Assembly: GCA_013400975.1 (NCBI GenBank)
Contig: WBMZ01011734.1
Location: 68,501 to 132,500, forward strand
DNA from: Atrichornis clamosus
Lineage: Eukaryota; Chordata; Aves; Passeriformes; Menuridae
Direction of reading: 5' to 3'
Length of the DNA stretch: 64,000 nt
Under the pieces are notes generated by a model. The model ran no database searches. It was not told the DNA's origin and saw nothing but the letters and a program-made list of their open reading frames with translations. The position numbers and the translations under genes are program-made. The first letter of the stretch is position 1, and every line of letters starts with the position of its first letter. Below, piece after piece: positions 23,691 to 36,816 of the stretch.

Positions 23691-26600
23691 TTTGAACTTT
23701 TAGTCACATAGCAAGGCATGTATTAAGTTGTTAACATAAACAAAAAAAAAGCAAACTGCATACTTTAGAAAAGTTTTCCCTGAAAAAATTACTTTTGCTC
23801 TTATCAGCCAAATTTAGTATCTATTAAATTGAAAATTAACTCTCAGTATTTAATCAAAAAGTAACAATGTTCAACAATTAGATTTTATAATTTAGCCTGA
23901 AGTTAACTGTATTTTTACATTGAATGACAAAGCAATTCATTATTTAGAGTTCTTGAGATTTAGAGTATGCTAAAAATTGCTCACTTCAGTTGATTCTTTT
24001 TTCATGCAGTGATTCTCTTCTTAGTAATGTTATGTTACATTAAGCAATCCCTATATATACAGACTGAATCTCAAGCTGTTTTTTAATATCACAGAGCATG
24101 ATGAACACTTTATACAATATAACTTGGCTGCAAAAAGAAAGTCTGTTCATTTGGTGATGGACTGAACATTTAGAGCTAAATGTTTTATCTCAGATTTGTG
24201 TCAAGCATCAAATATTATCTCAACAAATCTTCTCGGAGAGAAGACTTGCTAAGCTCAGATGCAACAAACATCATGCATGTAAAATAAAATATTGTATATG
24301 CTCAGTGTAAATTACTTTTAGACTGGAACTTCATCCGTTCTGTAGTTCAAATATTTTAAGTTAATTTTCATGCAGAAGACTGGGAAAAGCTTCATGGAAG
24401 AAACACTGTCCCCAGCAATGTGTCTTCATTTCTTTAAATAAAATAGCTTGGTGGTTTTCAACCTGTAGTTATATCTTCAAAGACATTACTAGTATTTCTC
24501 TAGGGAAAACACTGCCACTGATTTACTTTTCTAACACAACTTGAATCTTTTGCCACAGTGGGTTTTCTTAACCATCAGAAGTGATTCCTCAGTTTACAAA
24601 ATGCGATGTTATGCCAAATCTTGTAGATATTTCTTTGAAAATAAAAATAAACTTCTAGGACTACAGATTATGCTAACTTAGTGTGAGATGGGGCGGGGGG
24701 GGGGGGGCAGGAGGAGTGGAATTGAAACTCCCAGCTGTAACTCATTGATTGTGTCATAAAATACAGCTTTTGAGAGAGCAGGAATTCTGCAAAAGTTTGG
24801 TGAAATGAGTTTCAGTAATGTTGGAATAGCAGGCCAAGTGATAATCATTAAAAGATTTTTGGGAGGACTTTTTAATAGATTTTAGTTATACCTTATATGA
24901 ACAAATAAAACTTGAATGAATCTCTTAGCTTGAAAAAATTATTACCAAACCAACCTTTCTCTGTTCTGTTTTCTACACTTGTTCAGTGACTTTGGAAGAT
25001 TTTTACTTCAGCACATGAGTATAATAAACTTTGAGGAGGGGAAATCTTTTCTTAACTCTATAGATTATCAACATAATTTTTAATTTAATCTTATGCAAAT
25101 TTTTGACCTTAAATTATTTCTACCATTGCTTTTTAAAGGTACTCTGACAGTGAGCAAAATATTTGTTGAATCTGGAAAATTGAAACTGCAAATTCCAACC
25201 AATAAGTTTAATGTAGTGGAACTGATAAATCTCAAATATGAACAAGAAAGTCGGAGACCTTAAATATTGAAATTTCCCTTTAAAACAATATCATGCTGTG
25301 TACCTGTAAACAGTAATGCTGTACCAGTCGGTGTCTGCTCTGTTCTGTTCCTTGGGAGACAGAAAGAACAATGGATCTCTGTCCCCTGGGTCTTTTGGGA
25401 CAGGGAATGTCATAAGGGTTATATTTAGTCACTATGAAGGGTACTGCATGTGTCATAAAGCAGCATCCCTTTGGTGCTGACTTATTCAAAGTCAAACAGT
25501 CCTGGACTTATTCCTACCTTCCTCCTTAGTGAATCTGACAAATGCAGCTGGTATCAAGGCGAGAGCACAGGACCATACAAAGAAAAATGCAGCATAGCAT
25601 AAATTGGTCAGTTAAAACTACACTGAGACCTGAGATTCTGCTATAGCTGTTGGGAGGCCTTTGAGGGGAAAGGTCCATTTCTGTATGCTTTTATTTCCTT
25701 GTTTTGAAGTCCTTGTTAAAAGTTATTTTTCATGGAAGTGGTGAGAAAAGAAAGTGGTTGACCAGGATTTAAAAACAATAAGAAGTCTCTTATATTCATT
25801 TACCAGAATAAAAATATTTTTCTTAAAGCAGAGTAAAAATATTTTCTGCTAATTTCACAGGATGCCCAAAATACATTTATTTCATAGGGAAGCAACTGAA
25901 AGTTTTTAGAATTCACAAGCACTGTTTATTGTATACTTATCCCAGATGAAATAAAGCCAAGGTAACACAACGCCAGTGCCACCCCCCATCCCTCCACCCC
26001 ACTTGCCTCCTCCCCAATATAAGCCTGTTACACCTGAAAGATTTGTTCGGAATGTCCAGTGGGAACCTGGAAATCGTAATAATTTGTAGTATCGATTGTG
26101 TGAAGCTATGCAGCTGGGGCCTCTAGTGAATAGACAGGAATAGACATTTTATTGATTAACTTTTACAGTCATATTTTCAGGACTCTGCTGCAACATAATT
26201 TTCACTTCCCAGCTTTGTGCTGCTGCATCATGAAACTTGGATTCTTCTCTCTTAACATTTACCCACCTGAGAGAAACAGTACAGACTTGTCTTTTTTAAG
26301 CTGTGCTCTGCAGAAATGCATAGTATTTGGTGCACTGAATTCTTTTAAATTTCCTCTCTTCTGTCACGATAAAATGAAAAACCTTCACAAGTGATGTTAG
26401 CAAGTATTGAATAAGTTGCACATCCCCCCTAACACCCCATTAGATGCTATTTGTAATATCCTCTAGTAATTCTATTCTTTCTGTGCATTTTCATTCTTAT
26501 TTTCTAAATGGATAAGACTGTGGCAAAAGCAAACCCCCTTCTTACATCCACAAATTCCAGAAGTGTTTAAAGGAAAACCTGAACAGCCCCATAATGAAAT

Positions 26601-27257
26601 AGATACTTTCATTAGTGAAATTTTAAAGGAGAAGACAAAATGTTCCCTTGACAATCTGAAAAGAATTATCAGTAAAAACTGACTCATTTTCAGGAGTGAC
26701 ATCCTACATTAACTAAAATTGCTTATAAGATTACCGATAGGGCAGGATTTCAGTATAGTTACTAATAATTTTAAAAATATATATAGACATACAGAAGCCT
26801 TATATAGACAAATCTTAAAAAACATTATTTTTCATTTCTGGTACTATTAATTTCCAGAAAAGAACAGAAATGGCATTGTGCCATTGTACAGAGGACTGTT
26901 GCATATTTGCTGCTTTCTTTAATACAGGCTACTTTGTACATTAAATGCCTAAGCCATTTCTCTTTCAGGCACTTAGAAAATTACCAGTGAAAATCCTGAT
27001 CCATTTTTATTCATATAGTGACTGTTTATTATTAGTTATTTTATGTGCTTACTTTCATATGGACCATGTTTTTAACATAAGTTTAATAATGACTTATAGG
27101 TAAAATATTCACCACCATCATCATTGGTCCTAATATGATTTAAACATCTGTCATCCCATTACTTTTTCTATGCTATATTGGTTTTAACATCTTCTAATTA
27201 TATCAATGCTTAAGATATTCGTGGTCGTGTTTCCTTTTGTCCTTCCCCTGTCATCAG
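23691..27257. other. Putative intron of the decayed coiled-coil gene
   Basis: AT-rich. Contains a 13-base G-run at 24,695-24,707 and a C-rich stretch at about 25,980-26,016. No transposon recognised. An acceptor-like spot near 25,139 is not followed by coiled-coil peptide. Confidence 0.4.
24690..24707 (+). repeat. G-rich homopolymer run
   Basis: GGGGC followed by 13 consecutive G, inside AT-rich DNA. It could fold as a G-quadruplex or simply be a mutable mononucleotide tract. Confidence 0.85.
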
Positions 27258-27322
27258 AGACATGATGGTGTGCACCATATGGAGCTGCAACTGAGGCAGA
27301 AACTCTCTGATCCATCACAAAG
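27258..27322 (+). pseudogene. Candidate coiled-coil exon
   Basis: A 65-bp block between CATCAG and CAAAG|GTTCAC reads RHDGVHHMELQLRQKLSD then PSQ. The peptide fits a coiled coil and there is no internal stop, but short blocks like this arise by chance, so the call rests mainly on its place among the others. Confidence 0.4.
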
Positions 27323-27420
27323 GTTCACTTTGCTTACCACTGTCAAATTTGATAGAATAGTTCCTATTTTATTTTTAAAAATCAGGAGAGGTGTGGAGGA
27401 CTTTAAGATAATAATAACAG

Positions 27421-27533
27421 CATCAAAGAAAGAGGATGAGTAGCAACTTTCTGAAGGCCTCAGTGTCCACTGGACTAGGAATAAGCAGAAATAGTCTCAA
27501 TCAGGTGAAGAACAAAAAAATTTGGAGAAGCAG
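27421..27533 (+). pseudogene. Candidate coiled-coil exon with two stops
   Basis: Acceptor ATAACAG at 27,420 and a consensus CAG|GTAAGT donor at 27,533. The frame reads SKKEDE, TAG, QLSEGLSVHWTRNKQK, TAG, SQSGEEQKNLEKQ. Both stops are TAG, consistent with decayed CAG. The good donor and the composition support an exon of the same gene. Confidence 0.5.
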
Positions 27534-30500
27534 GTAAGTTACTTCTTATGCATGGAATATTAATGTATTATTTAGCAAACTCAGTAGTAGTAGTATCAGA
27601 TTTTAATGGCATCCTGGGCCTCAATCTTTCAAATACATATGAATGCAAGCAGTTTTGTGAAACCAATTACCCTATAAACATGACAAAAGCTGTTCACAAG
27701 TTTGCAAGCTTGAAGATGGAAACTAAGTGTTTTGTAGCTGTGTTCTTATAAAAGTAGTGAATGATGATGCAAGGATTACAGGAAATCAGTGAAATGTCTG
27801 ACTGTATTTTAATTTAGATTAATTGAATGGAAATCCAAATTAATGTTTGTGTGTGTGATTTACTTAACGAAATGGTATTCCCTCTTCTGAACATTTGTGG
27901 AGATGTTAAATGAGATCAAAGTAGTATTTCAGTAAGTTTTATATGTTCTAGGTAGATAATCTCATAAGAGCTCAGGACTCTATGCATAGAATGTTAACTG
28001 AATTCCTAGATTTTCTACTTAGTTTCTTTCTCCTTTTCTATTTTGATGTATCATTGCTAAGGCTTCTTAGTTGTGGTAACCTTTTCAATATGAATTAGGC
28101 AAGGTAAACTTTAAAATTTTAAGAAGTTTAAAATCTTGAAATATTTTAAAGTTTATCAATATTAAATAAATTAGATGCAAAATATAACAAAATGTTTCTC
28201 AGACAGAGGAATTCTTTACATTGCACAAATTCAGGACTAGTTATAGGTCCCAAATTTAATCAGAAAATTCTAAGGTTTATCGTGACATAGCTGAAGGATG
28301 CTTGACTCCATTACTTTATCTGTTTCTCTAAGAGAAATTGCAAATCTGAAATATTTTAATAAGTTTGCACCAGTCAGTTTGAATTTCAATTTCTAACTGT
28401 TACAGGAAAATTTAAGACATGAAGTAAATGAAAATTTGTGTTTATTGGATTTCAGAATACCTATGACACAAATACTAAAAAAAAGAAATAACAATTATCG
28501 AGTAGATGACTGTTCAAGTATAGGATACGATCTTATACATTTGTGTCTTCCCAGATACTGCAGTTATGACTGGGAAAAGTTGAATTGATTGCTACAGAAA
28601 TCTACCTGACAGTAAGTATTTGCAGTGGCAGACAAAATTATTTAAGAAAAGAGAATATAAAATTAAGAAAGACAGATGGACTCATAAGAGTGAAATACAA
28701 ATAGTCTGAATCAGGATTGATTTCAACATAATGTGGTGGAGGAATCCCCACTTATTGATCAACTTTAAAGCCCATGCACAGCACTTAAAAAGATAAAGTA
28801 AGCAAGGTCAGATAATCAAAGCATTTAAATAGTAAAAACAGCAACTGCCACTGTAGACTGCTAAAATAAATCCATAATACAAATTGCTTTAGCAAAAAGT
28901 GGATGAGCAGCTGATCTTCCTATTGAACTTTTATACTGTTCAGTGACCACACTGGGGAAAGGATTGGAAGAAATGTCTTGAAGATCAATATTGAGTGAGA
29001 TGTAGCAGGGATTCATTCTGAGCATGAAAGAATTACAAGTATGAGAGTAGAGATCTTGAGAAAATGTCAGCAAGAAAGGACTGTTCTTTTAAAATATCAC
29101 ACACATTATATGAACACAGTATTAGCTGATATTCTATTATGATCTCTGAGCATTCAAAGCTTATAAAATCAGAAATTTACATATTGCAAAACATGAAAAT
29201 AGGACTAAAAGAACTAATGATTTTAGTGAAATTACTTCTAACAATTTAGTAACTTCTGTATCTTCAAAACAAGGAGACTTTTAAACATATTAATTAATAT
29301 AGGGTTTAATTGAGGCTGCTACTTTCCAGCCATATGTACTTCAAGCCTTTTGCTGAATAGAAATGATAAACCAGAATATTGTATTGTTTCTCTTTTTTTG
29401 ATCCTTTTAGTTTTCTCTAAGGTCAACATGCACCTGTAATTAACATGTTTAATGTAAGTGCTATTTCTTCAAATCTGTTCCAAACAGAATTTTCATAGAC
29501 ATTTTAAATATTTTGTAGAAACTACAGTGCTCCAATACAAGTGATTCGAATTTCAGTTCCTCCTAAACTTGTATAGGCTTTTCATTATAAAATAGATGTT
29601 AAAAATATGACATAGCTTCATTTATACATTAATTTTTCCAACACTATTCAAAGACTATTTGTGAGAAATACTAGATGTAGTAGTACTACAGTAGCTCATT
29701 GTTTCAAATATGTTGGTTTTATTCACATTTTTATTATATGTGTATGAGAAATACTGCATTTTCATGGACATATTACCCCTTTTAAATGCAGAATCTTGCT
29801 TTTTTTCTTTATTTTTGACTGTAATCTTCCTTTACTTTTAGGTTAAATGCCCTACCTATAAAAATGATGTTATTATTATAAATTAATAATTCAAGGTTTG
29901 AAGGTATTAGTATTTTAAACAATGAAAAGGGAGCATTAAACTAGAGTATTTCAAGGATACAAAAAATGCTTTAAAAAAAATAGAAGTAAAGAGAGCATTT
30001 GTGTTCTCTTTGAAGACCTTTTTTGACAAAATACATTAGAGGAACTGATTCCCAAAATCATGAACTTTGTTTCCTATGGTGACTGTACAATACACCCTCT
30101 TGTAACACATAGTTATTTGTAACTAGTATTGGCTCCCTTTTTGCTCTATGAATTGCTGATTACAGCAATTTCAGTGGTAAAATTATGAAACATATTCATA
30201 GTTGTCAAAGAAAGGTCAGCTTATTTGCATTTATTAGGAACTTGGAGGGCCATACAACGTGCTTTTCCTATGGAATGCTTACAGTTATTGATACAGCTGT
30301 AGGAACAATTAGTTGGAATTTTGTTTCACTTACCACTGGAGGCTGTATAATAATAATAACAAAGTTCTAAATCAAAAAATTAGAGACAACAAATTAAATA
30401 ATTGTTATTTTTAAAAATTAAAATTGTTAGATTCAAGTTATTTAAAATAATCTCTTTTGAATAGCCTAAGGAAATCTCTTAGTGAACTTTTGTTAATACA

Positions 30501-31954
30501 GTACTTTTATTTGCAGAAAAATGCATAGGCACGTACATTAATATGACATAAAGTATTCAAAACTTTTCTATTTAGTAGTGATCCTTAAAGACACTTAGAA
30601 ACCAAGACAATATTTAATCATTTGCTTAACTTTCCTTATATAGTAAATTTTTCTTATATAACTGTATAATTACTAACCCCAAAATTTAATTTAAGCATAT
30701 TAATAATCCTGTCCTAAAAAATAATCTTACATTTGTACTCTAGTTTTTAAGGACTTTTCAAGACCAAGAGCTATATAAAATCGTATGGAAATGTTATAGC
30801 CATCATCGACTGCTAGCTCTTTAGGTCTAAAAAATATGGGTAGTGTCTTCAAAAAAGTCTACATAAGCAACATACCAACAATGTGGGGTCAGGTAAAGCA
30901 CACTGTTAAACTGTGACCAACCTTTGTTGAAATGGGAGAGGTAGAGAACTTCAGATTTACGGATAGCAATGATGCTCTGGTGGTATGCATTTGAAATCCT
31001 GTTTATATTACATTGATAAATACTGTACATGATTAGTGCATATTTCTGTGAACTTTTAGCACTTTAAATGGATTAGAATGTATTATTTTGATCATATCCA
31101 TATTGTTCATTAAGATAAGGTTAGGTCCTTAAAAAATGTTTGGCTTATTTCCATTACATTCAAAAATGTTTAAATTAGAAAATGTAGAATACAGTTTTCC
31201 ATATTGTGCATACATAACACATGTTTGAGATTAATCAAATCATAGTCACCTCTAATTAACAGCAGGGAGCAATTCCAACATGGGACAGGGCCAGATGACG
31301 AAGAAATGAAGCATATATTTAAAAGATGCAGCATACTGAGAAAAGAAAAATAGGTTATGACTGCCTTAAGAATACTAAAAAGTTTTTAAACCTGTAGTTT
31401 TGTGCATATGATTTAAACATTTTACTTTGCCTTGGTTTTTAGCTGGGCCAAAATTTTTCAGAACGCTGGCCTACGGTTTTGTAGGTAAATACAATTTTCT
31501 TTCAAAGTGAATTCTTTTCATTCTCTGTGATTAATAGATTAAAAAAAAAGACTTTTGCAACTTCTGATGAGCAACTTTTGTTATAAAAATGCCTGATTTG
31601 TATGCCAAAATTCTGTCATTTACCTTGGCCCTTGCTTAGCACCACAGGAAAAACAGTGATCAAGGAATTGATCAAGGACATACATTGAAATAAATTGAGT
31701 CTTTCCTCCTCTTTTTTTTTTTTTAATAGGAAGTTGAATAGCTGATGACGAAGAAAAAAACTAGAAAAAAAATAAAGTATTTGTGCAATTAAGACAACTG
31801 GAAAGCTATATATTTTCCTGGCCTCTCACTCAGACATAATGAAGATATTACCTCTAAACTCTTCTGAAAACCCGGTCTGATGCTGCTGTCTGATCTGTGA
31901 CAGACTGAACTTTCTCAAGAACAACTATACCCAATGATAATTTGTTTTGAACAG
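27534..31954. other. Putative intron of the decayed coiled-coil gene
   Basis: AT-rich, no recognised transposon. Short acceptor/donor-bounded stretches near 28,557-28,613 and 31,442-31,486 are too short or broken to call. Confidence 0.35.
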
Positions 31955-32003
31955 TTAAAGGCCTTTACAGAGAAGAATTAACAAAAGACATGAGAAAACA
32001 ATG
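31955..32003 (+). pseudogene. Candidate short exon
   Basis: Between TTTTGAACAG and ATG|GTCAGT the block reads KGLYREELTKDMRKQ with no stop. It is only 49 bp, and its phase does not join cleanly to the block at 32,060 without an indel. Confidence 0.35.
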
Positions 32004-32059
32004 GTCAGTTTTGTCCGGTGTCTGACTGGGGATTTGAGCCAAGGACATTTTCATTGCAG

Positions 32060-32223
32060 TGGAGGACGATAGCTCCTGAGCACATGAAATTTTTCTGTCT
32101 CTCATTGATTCAATAACTGCTAAACTTGCCTATGAAAAGGGGAAGACTCTACAAGAAAGACTGAGAGAGCAATCCCTCTTAGATCAGCATGGAATGATGT
32201 TGGTTCAAACTGCTTCAAAATAA
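32060..32223 (+). pseudogene. Candidate coiled-coil exon with one stop
   Basis: Follows TTCATTGCAG. The frame has one early TGA and then reads LSLIDSITAKLAYEKGK, TLQERLREQSLLDQHG and MMLVQTASK before a TAA at 32,221. The ITAKLAYEKGKTLQERL core recalls a motif in some long coiled-coil proteins (CCDC150-like text comes to mind), but the other blocks do not match that protein, so I do not assign it. No clear donor is seen. Confidence 0.45.
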
Positions 32224-34127
32224 AAGAGAAATTAATCTGTGCACTCACATATCCCAAATGAGTGTTCTGATTGAAAGCATTTTCATGTTTTATATTTGCT
32301 TAACGTAAATCTCCTTATCTTCTTTTACACCATGTCCCCCAAATCTGTTTACTTCACCTACCTATGAATAAAATGATAATAGAGATGTAGTCTCACATCA
32401 CATGTGCTGATATTTATGAGAGTCTCAGGCACCATTTTGTTCAGAGGCTTTATTTGTATTTTCTTTTAAATGTGTCATCATGTGAGCTGTGTTTCTCAGT
32501 TTAAGTCATGTAAGCCGGTGTACATGGACATTTTCTGTGGGTTGTAAGTTCAGATTTTGCCACTGAATAGACTAGAAGTTTGTTCCAAAATCTTGTTTTG
32601 GACTTAACTATTTTGTGCCGTGTCCATTATTTTTAAAAACAATTACATGAAAATTGTTTTGTAGGGTATGGAAACGCATGTAGAATGAAGGATATTTTTT
32701 CATTCATATCAACACTTGAATATTGTACTTTAAACGCAAAATGACAAATCATAAAAAAAATCAAAATATTGAACTATTTGACCCATATGTGATAAAAGTC
32801 ATCATACAATCTGCATGTTTAAAGGAAGTGATAATATCAAATGATAAAGCTACAAACACACAAATATGCTTACATAGGTTGGACAGAAATTATTATACTT
32901 GGCATCATTAATTCTGATGTATTGGGAATGCTGAATATTTGACTTTGCCAGAGTAATATTTTTTTTAAAAGTAAAATCAGCATCAGAGCCTGCTCCCGAG
33001 TCAAATAGATCTCAGGGGGTATAAAACTTAAAAGTAAAATTGGATTCACCTCTTTTATATGGATATTTTTCTAAAGGAACACCTGTGAAGGGATTCCTTG
33101 CTTGATGTGGTGTATTGTCTGACTTAACCAGTTCAGACAGAGATTTACCAAGCAGACAGTTTCTCTAGCAGGGAAGTAATAAGTAAAGCAGCAAAAAACC
33201 CAGGATAAGTAAGAGCCATAGGACAGCACTGACCTTCTCCAGGACACCAGAACTGTTCAACAGAATAGATACAGAACTTAGATAGCTCACTCTCACTGCA
33301 TATACATACTCACATGTATTTATTTGTTAGTATCTCTCAGAAATATCCATATTATCTTTATTTACACTTTTAAAGATAATTTGGCATTGAGCAAAAACTC
33401 AGCAAGAGAAATTTCAATCCCAAGAGATGAGGTTAGGCAAAGCTCTAGGTAACGGAAAACCATGTCTAATAATGGAAAATTTTGTGGTGGGCAGTAGAAT
33501 GATACACCACTGTAATAGCATCCTGACAATAAATGAAGCTAGAACAACTGATTTTTTTTGATAACATCATCTTGCTGAAACTGGTGAGGTGCAAAGGATT
33601 TTTTGCTCATAGATATCAAATGAAACTGAAAATAACAAACTCTAATGAAAAAACTTAACCTCGCCATAAACTTAGTACTCCCTTGCCTATAATTTTCAGA
33701 ACTTGTATTGTATTTTAGTCCTTTACGGATAATCATCAATATAATGCAAAACTTCGGAAGAATTTTTTTAAGGAAAGGAAATAACCTTGTTCTTTTTCTC
33801 AAATTCTTTCAAAATTGTACTAAGAGATTTATGAGGAATGGACTTTAAATTGACATTTAATGTTTTCTTCATTCAAATCTATAATAGCCAGCACCTTTTT
33901 CTAGAACCAAGAGGAGGATTAAGAGGATGCCATAGTTCTGTTTGATTTAAGCTTTGATTTTAAGTTAATTGATTTACATTTATTTGGAATTCCCTTTCAA
34001 ATGGATATTTCAGTTGTCAGAATTCAGAAAGGCAATATATATTCTCTTTCTAAGTCTGGTAACCTCTAGGATTACATGAGAGCCCTTCTTAAGGTCTCTG
34101 AAATCATTTAGGCCTGCAAAAGACACT
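32224..34127. other. AT-rich sequence, no feature seen
   Basis: No recognised repeat or exon. Would be intronic if the block at 36,674 belongs to the same gene. Confidence 0.4.
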
Positions 34128-34731
34128 TGTAGTGGGTTTTAGTTTCTCGGTGAATTTTCTTCCCATTCCATTACTAGGGAGACACTGGGAGAAAGAAGGG
34201 TGTAGCCCCCTATGTGAGTGGTGGGTGATCAAGACACAAAGGAGTGGCCACCACCCTGGCTAGGCCTTTGACATGGCTTTGGAAACACAAAGGGAGGTGG
34301 GGAACGGTGGTGGGGGGGTGGTTGGGAGAGCTTCCGGAGCCGGGAAGGACTCGCTCAGACGCTCTCTCGCTGCTCGGCTTGGAGTGGACGGGTGCTTGGA
34401 AGTTCAGCTATCCACGGACTGAGGTGTTCAGCCAGCACCAGTGCCTCCTGCACCATCTACTGCTTGTCGTCGGCCAGGAGGGTCACCCCCCATCTGCGTG
34501 GGGGCTCCAGGAGGAGCCGGGTCTCCCCTTCTCTCTCTCCCTCCGGAGAGAGAGCCAGCTGCCTGCTGCCTTGGCTGAAGACCCCAGCTTTGCTGCCACT
34601 GCCAAGGAGACCATGCTGGACACATGAGAAACCCAGGAAGAGTCAGACCTCTTCCCTCCCCCAACTTCTTCCACCCCCCGCCATTCCCTAGGGCCGCCAT
34701 CACCCTGCGGAGGTTCCCGAGCCCACGCAGG

Positions 34732-34860
34732 AGCGCCCCCTGCAGGCGTGGGGAATTATCGCAGCCCCCTCTGCCGCACCTGTCTCACCAGCGCCCCCCA
34801 CAGACGTGAGTGAGGTACTGCAGCCTCCCGCCTCACCTGACTCACTAGCGCCTCCTGCCG
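34732..34860. repeat. Tandem repeat of about 58 bp within the LTR
   Basis: AGCGCC starts recur at 34,732, 34,790 and 34,847. Each is followed by a diverged unit carrying GCAGCCCCCTCTGCCGCACC-like or GCAGCCTCCCGCCTCACCTG-like text. Two full copies and part of a third are present. Such U3 repeats are common in LTRs and often hold enhancer elements. Confidence 0.7.
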
Positions 34861-34960
34861 ACTGTGATTGTAACTACACCACAGGGGAAACCACGTGACG
34901 GGCGGGTTTTGTTACTGGTTTTTGTTGTTGTTATTGCTATTATTTGTTCTGCTGTGTTGT

Positions 34961-34988
34961 ATATCTATATCTATATATATATATATTA
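34961..34988. repeat. TA/TATC microsatellite
   Basis: TATATCTATATCTATATATA-type repeat inside the inverted LTR. Confidence 0.8.
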
Positions 34989-35135
34989 TAAAGAACTGTT
35001 ATTCCTTTTTCCACATTTGTTCTTGTAAGCCTCGTAATTTCCAAAGTTAAAGTAATTCAGAGGAAGGTGTAATTTCTTCCCTTCCAGGAAGCTTCCCACC
35101 TTCCTTAGCAGATATCTGTCTTTCAAACTAAGACA

Positions 35136-36673
35136 CCACTTGAATATTTTGAAATAGAAACTTTTATCATTGGACATGACCATATTAAGTGCATTCTTTT
35201 CAATATAGATTTCTCACCAGACTTGAGTGTTCTGTTGTAGATTTTATTGTTGACTGCTGTTAATAGCAGCCCTATTGATTTGATTCCTATTGAGAATGAA
35301 TGGAATTTGCCTGAGTGTCTTTGTTTTATTTTGGGGTTTTTTGTGGCATTACTGCCACATTTCTGTTTGTTTGTTTGTTTGTTTTTGTCTGTAGCTGTTA
35401 TGCCCCAGTCCTCTTGGCTGGTTAAGGGGAAGGTTGCTTGATATACTCTGATTGGTGCACAGGAGAAACAACAAAATTCTCAGGAAGTCCAATAACAAAC
35501 TTTTACTTTCAAGCTTTAGAACATTAAAGTAGAAAAGGGTACTTGGCAAATTGAGGAAAATGTATAAGAGAAAAGGAAAAAAAGAGAAGAAAGGATAGCA
35601 GTAGAAAGGTATAGAATCGTCACCCATGGATCCAGAAATGAGACCTTCTTTTTGAAATGTCGATTTCCATTGTTTAATGGCCACAGTCTTGATACATGGG
35701 GGGTGAGGAAGCCTTTAGTTTGGATTGAGTAAAGTAGTTGGCATATTTAACACCTAATGATATTCCTGGACAAAAAAAAATTTACAAATTTGAAAGAATG
35801 CATGAACAACAGTTGTGGTGATAACATCTAATTCTTATTTAGTAATTTACATTCAAAAATATAATATTTTGTTAAGGATATGTAATTTGATTTAATTTTT
35901 TGAGACTACTAGGATTTTACATAGATATGCATATATTTATATATGTATTTCTTGGGGAATAAAACTGATTTTTATAGATTAGGACTTAGGAGCACAAGAT
36001 AATGAAGTGTCTTAGGTATCAGTAAAGATAAAAAGATGAATGTCATTTAAATAAAGGGATGGGAAGAAGACCAATTTATAATACCAAATGAGCATGTGAA
36101 CTCACAGGAGCCAGCTACTCTACAGAAACTCTCTCTGTATGAACTATCTATGAGAAAAAAATGCAATGACTTTTTTCATTTTTCTTCCAGTGAAAAAGGG
36201 AATAGGCTCCTTGGTGTTTACTGAAGGGAAAAAAATGCACAAAATCTGATAAGTTTTGCATTCTGTCTCACTGTACCGTAATTTTCTTGCCCACTCTGGA
36301 GGTTTGGATTAAATTCATTTTCTATTTATAAAGCCACATAAATTCAAGAAAACTAGTTCTCTTCACCTCCCCTTCTCTTGAATATGTAGTTATAGAGAGA
36401 AAATGTCTTTTTGTTTGTTTATTTATTTTTGCTTCTAACTCAACAGAGTTGTATAAAAAATAATGTAGTTTGAGTGTTCATGTTTTCCATCCATGTAATT
36501 AATACGCGGGAAAGAAAGCATTGAGATAAGTGGAACAATATCATAAAATGTTGGTTTAAATTGCATACTTCTAGAAAAAGAAATAAAGCTTTGGCAGGAA
36601 TGAAAGCTTTTCCATTTAAATTATACCATATAATCTAAACTGGTTTTAAGCTTAAAAAGCATGCAAATCACAG
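35136..36673. other. AT-rich sequence, no feature seen
   Basis: Only a short (TTTG)n run near 35,364-35,384 stands out. Confidence 0.45.
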
Positions 36674-36816
36674 GAAAAATGGAAGAAGGGATTGGCTGGA
36701 TACAAGAAAAACACTGCCATGTGTAGGAGGAGCTTTTAGAAGAGCAGTCTCAGATGAGAATTCTCCAGCTGGACTAGGGTGCAGTGAAAAAACTGATAAA
36801 ATATTATAGTACTCAG
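36674..36816 (+). pseudogene. Candidate coiled-coil exon with two stops
   Basis: Between AAATCACAG and CTCAG|GTAATA the frame reads KMEEGIGWIQEKHCHV, TAG, EELLEEQSQMRILQLD, TAG, GAVKKLIKYYSTQ. A Glu/Gln/Leu-rich heptad pattern and TAG stops like those in the earlier blocks suggest the same decayed gene, extending it past the inverted LTR. It lies about 4.5 kb from the nearest other block, so membership is an inference. Confidence 0.45.

Larger units (their letters stand above)
34128..35135 (-). mobile_element. Solo LTR of an endogenous retrovirus, inverted
   Basis: A 1,008-bp GC-rich island inside AT-rich DNA. On the - strand it begins TGTCTTAGTTTGAAAGACAG and ends ...AACCCACTACA, so it has TG...CA ends. 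The flanks are ACACT (34,123-34,127) and CCACT (35,136-35,140), a 5-bp target duplication with one change. The start and the GATCACCCACCACTCACATAG block near 34,210-34,230 match a bird LTR family I recognise in outline, probably ERVL-like from the 5-bp duplication. It holds a 58-bp internal tandem repeat and a TA-rich microsatellite. No gag/pol/env sequence flanks it. Six overlapping open frames of 60-127 codons here are products of its GC-rich composition, not genes. Confidence 0.8.
15155..36816 (+). pseudogene. Decayed multi-exon coiled-coil gene (unidentified parent)
   Basis: Outline of a string of exon-like blocks on one strand; each block has its own entry. They share Glu/Lys/Gln/Leu-rich heptad-like peptide typical of long coiled-coil proteins, and most have AG acceptors and GT donors at both edges. 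The core of the case is that blocks 19,412-19,658, 23,070-23,261 and 23,643 onward join in matching reading phase. The blocks also carry in-frame stops, several explained by CAG to TAG or CAA to TAA changes, plus a length change in an A-run and a two-base AG expansion. Retained introns rule out a processed retrocopy. The ends are not defined: blocks before 17 kb and after 32 kb are less certain. I compared it from memory with several centrosomal and kinesin-like coiled-coil proteins and found no convincing match, so no symbol is given. Confidence 0.6.

Noticed and set aside
34244..34809. Overlapping open frames of 61-127 codons on both strands
   Set aside because: All lie in the GC-rich inverted LTR, where stop codons are rare; no retroviral protein motif is present.
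15155..36816. Naming the dead coiled-coil gene (CNTRL, CCDC150, KIF-type and similar candidates considered)
   Set aside because: Each candidate shares only short generic coiled-coil strings from memory, and none matches several blocks in order.
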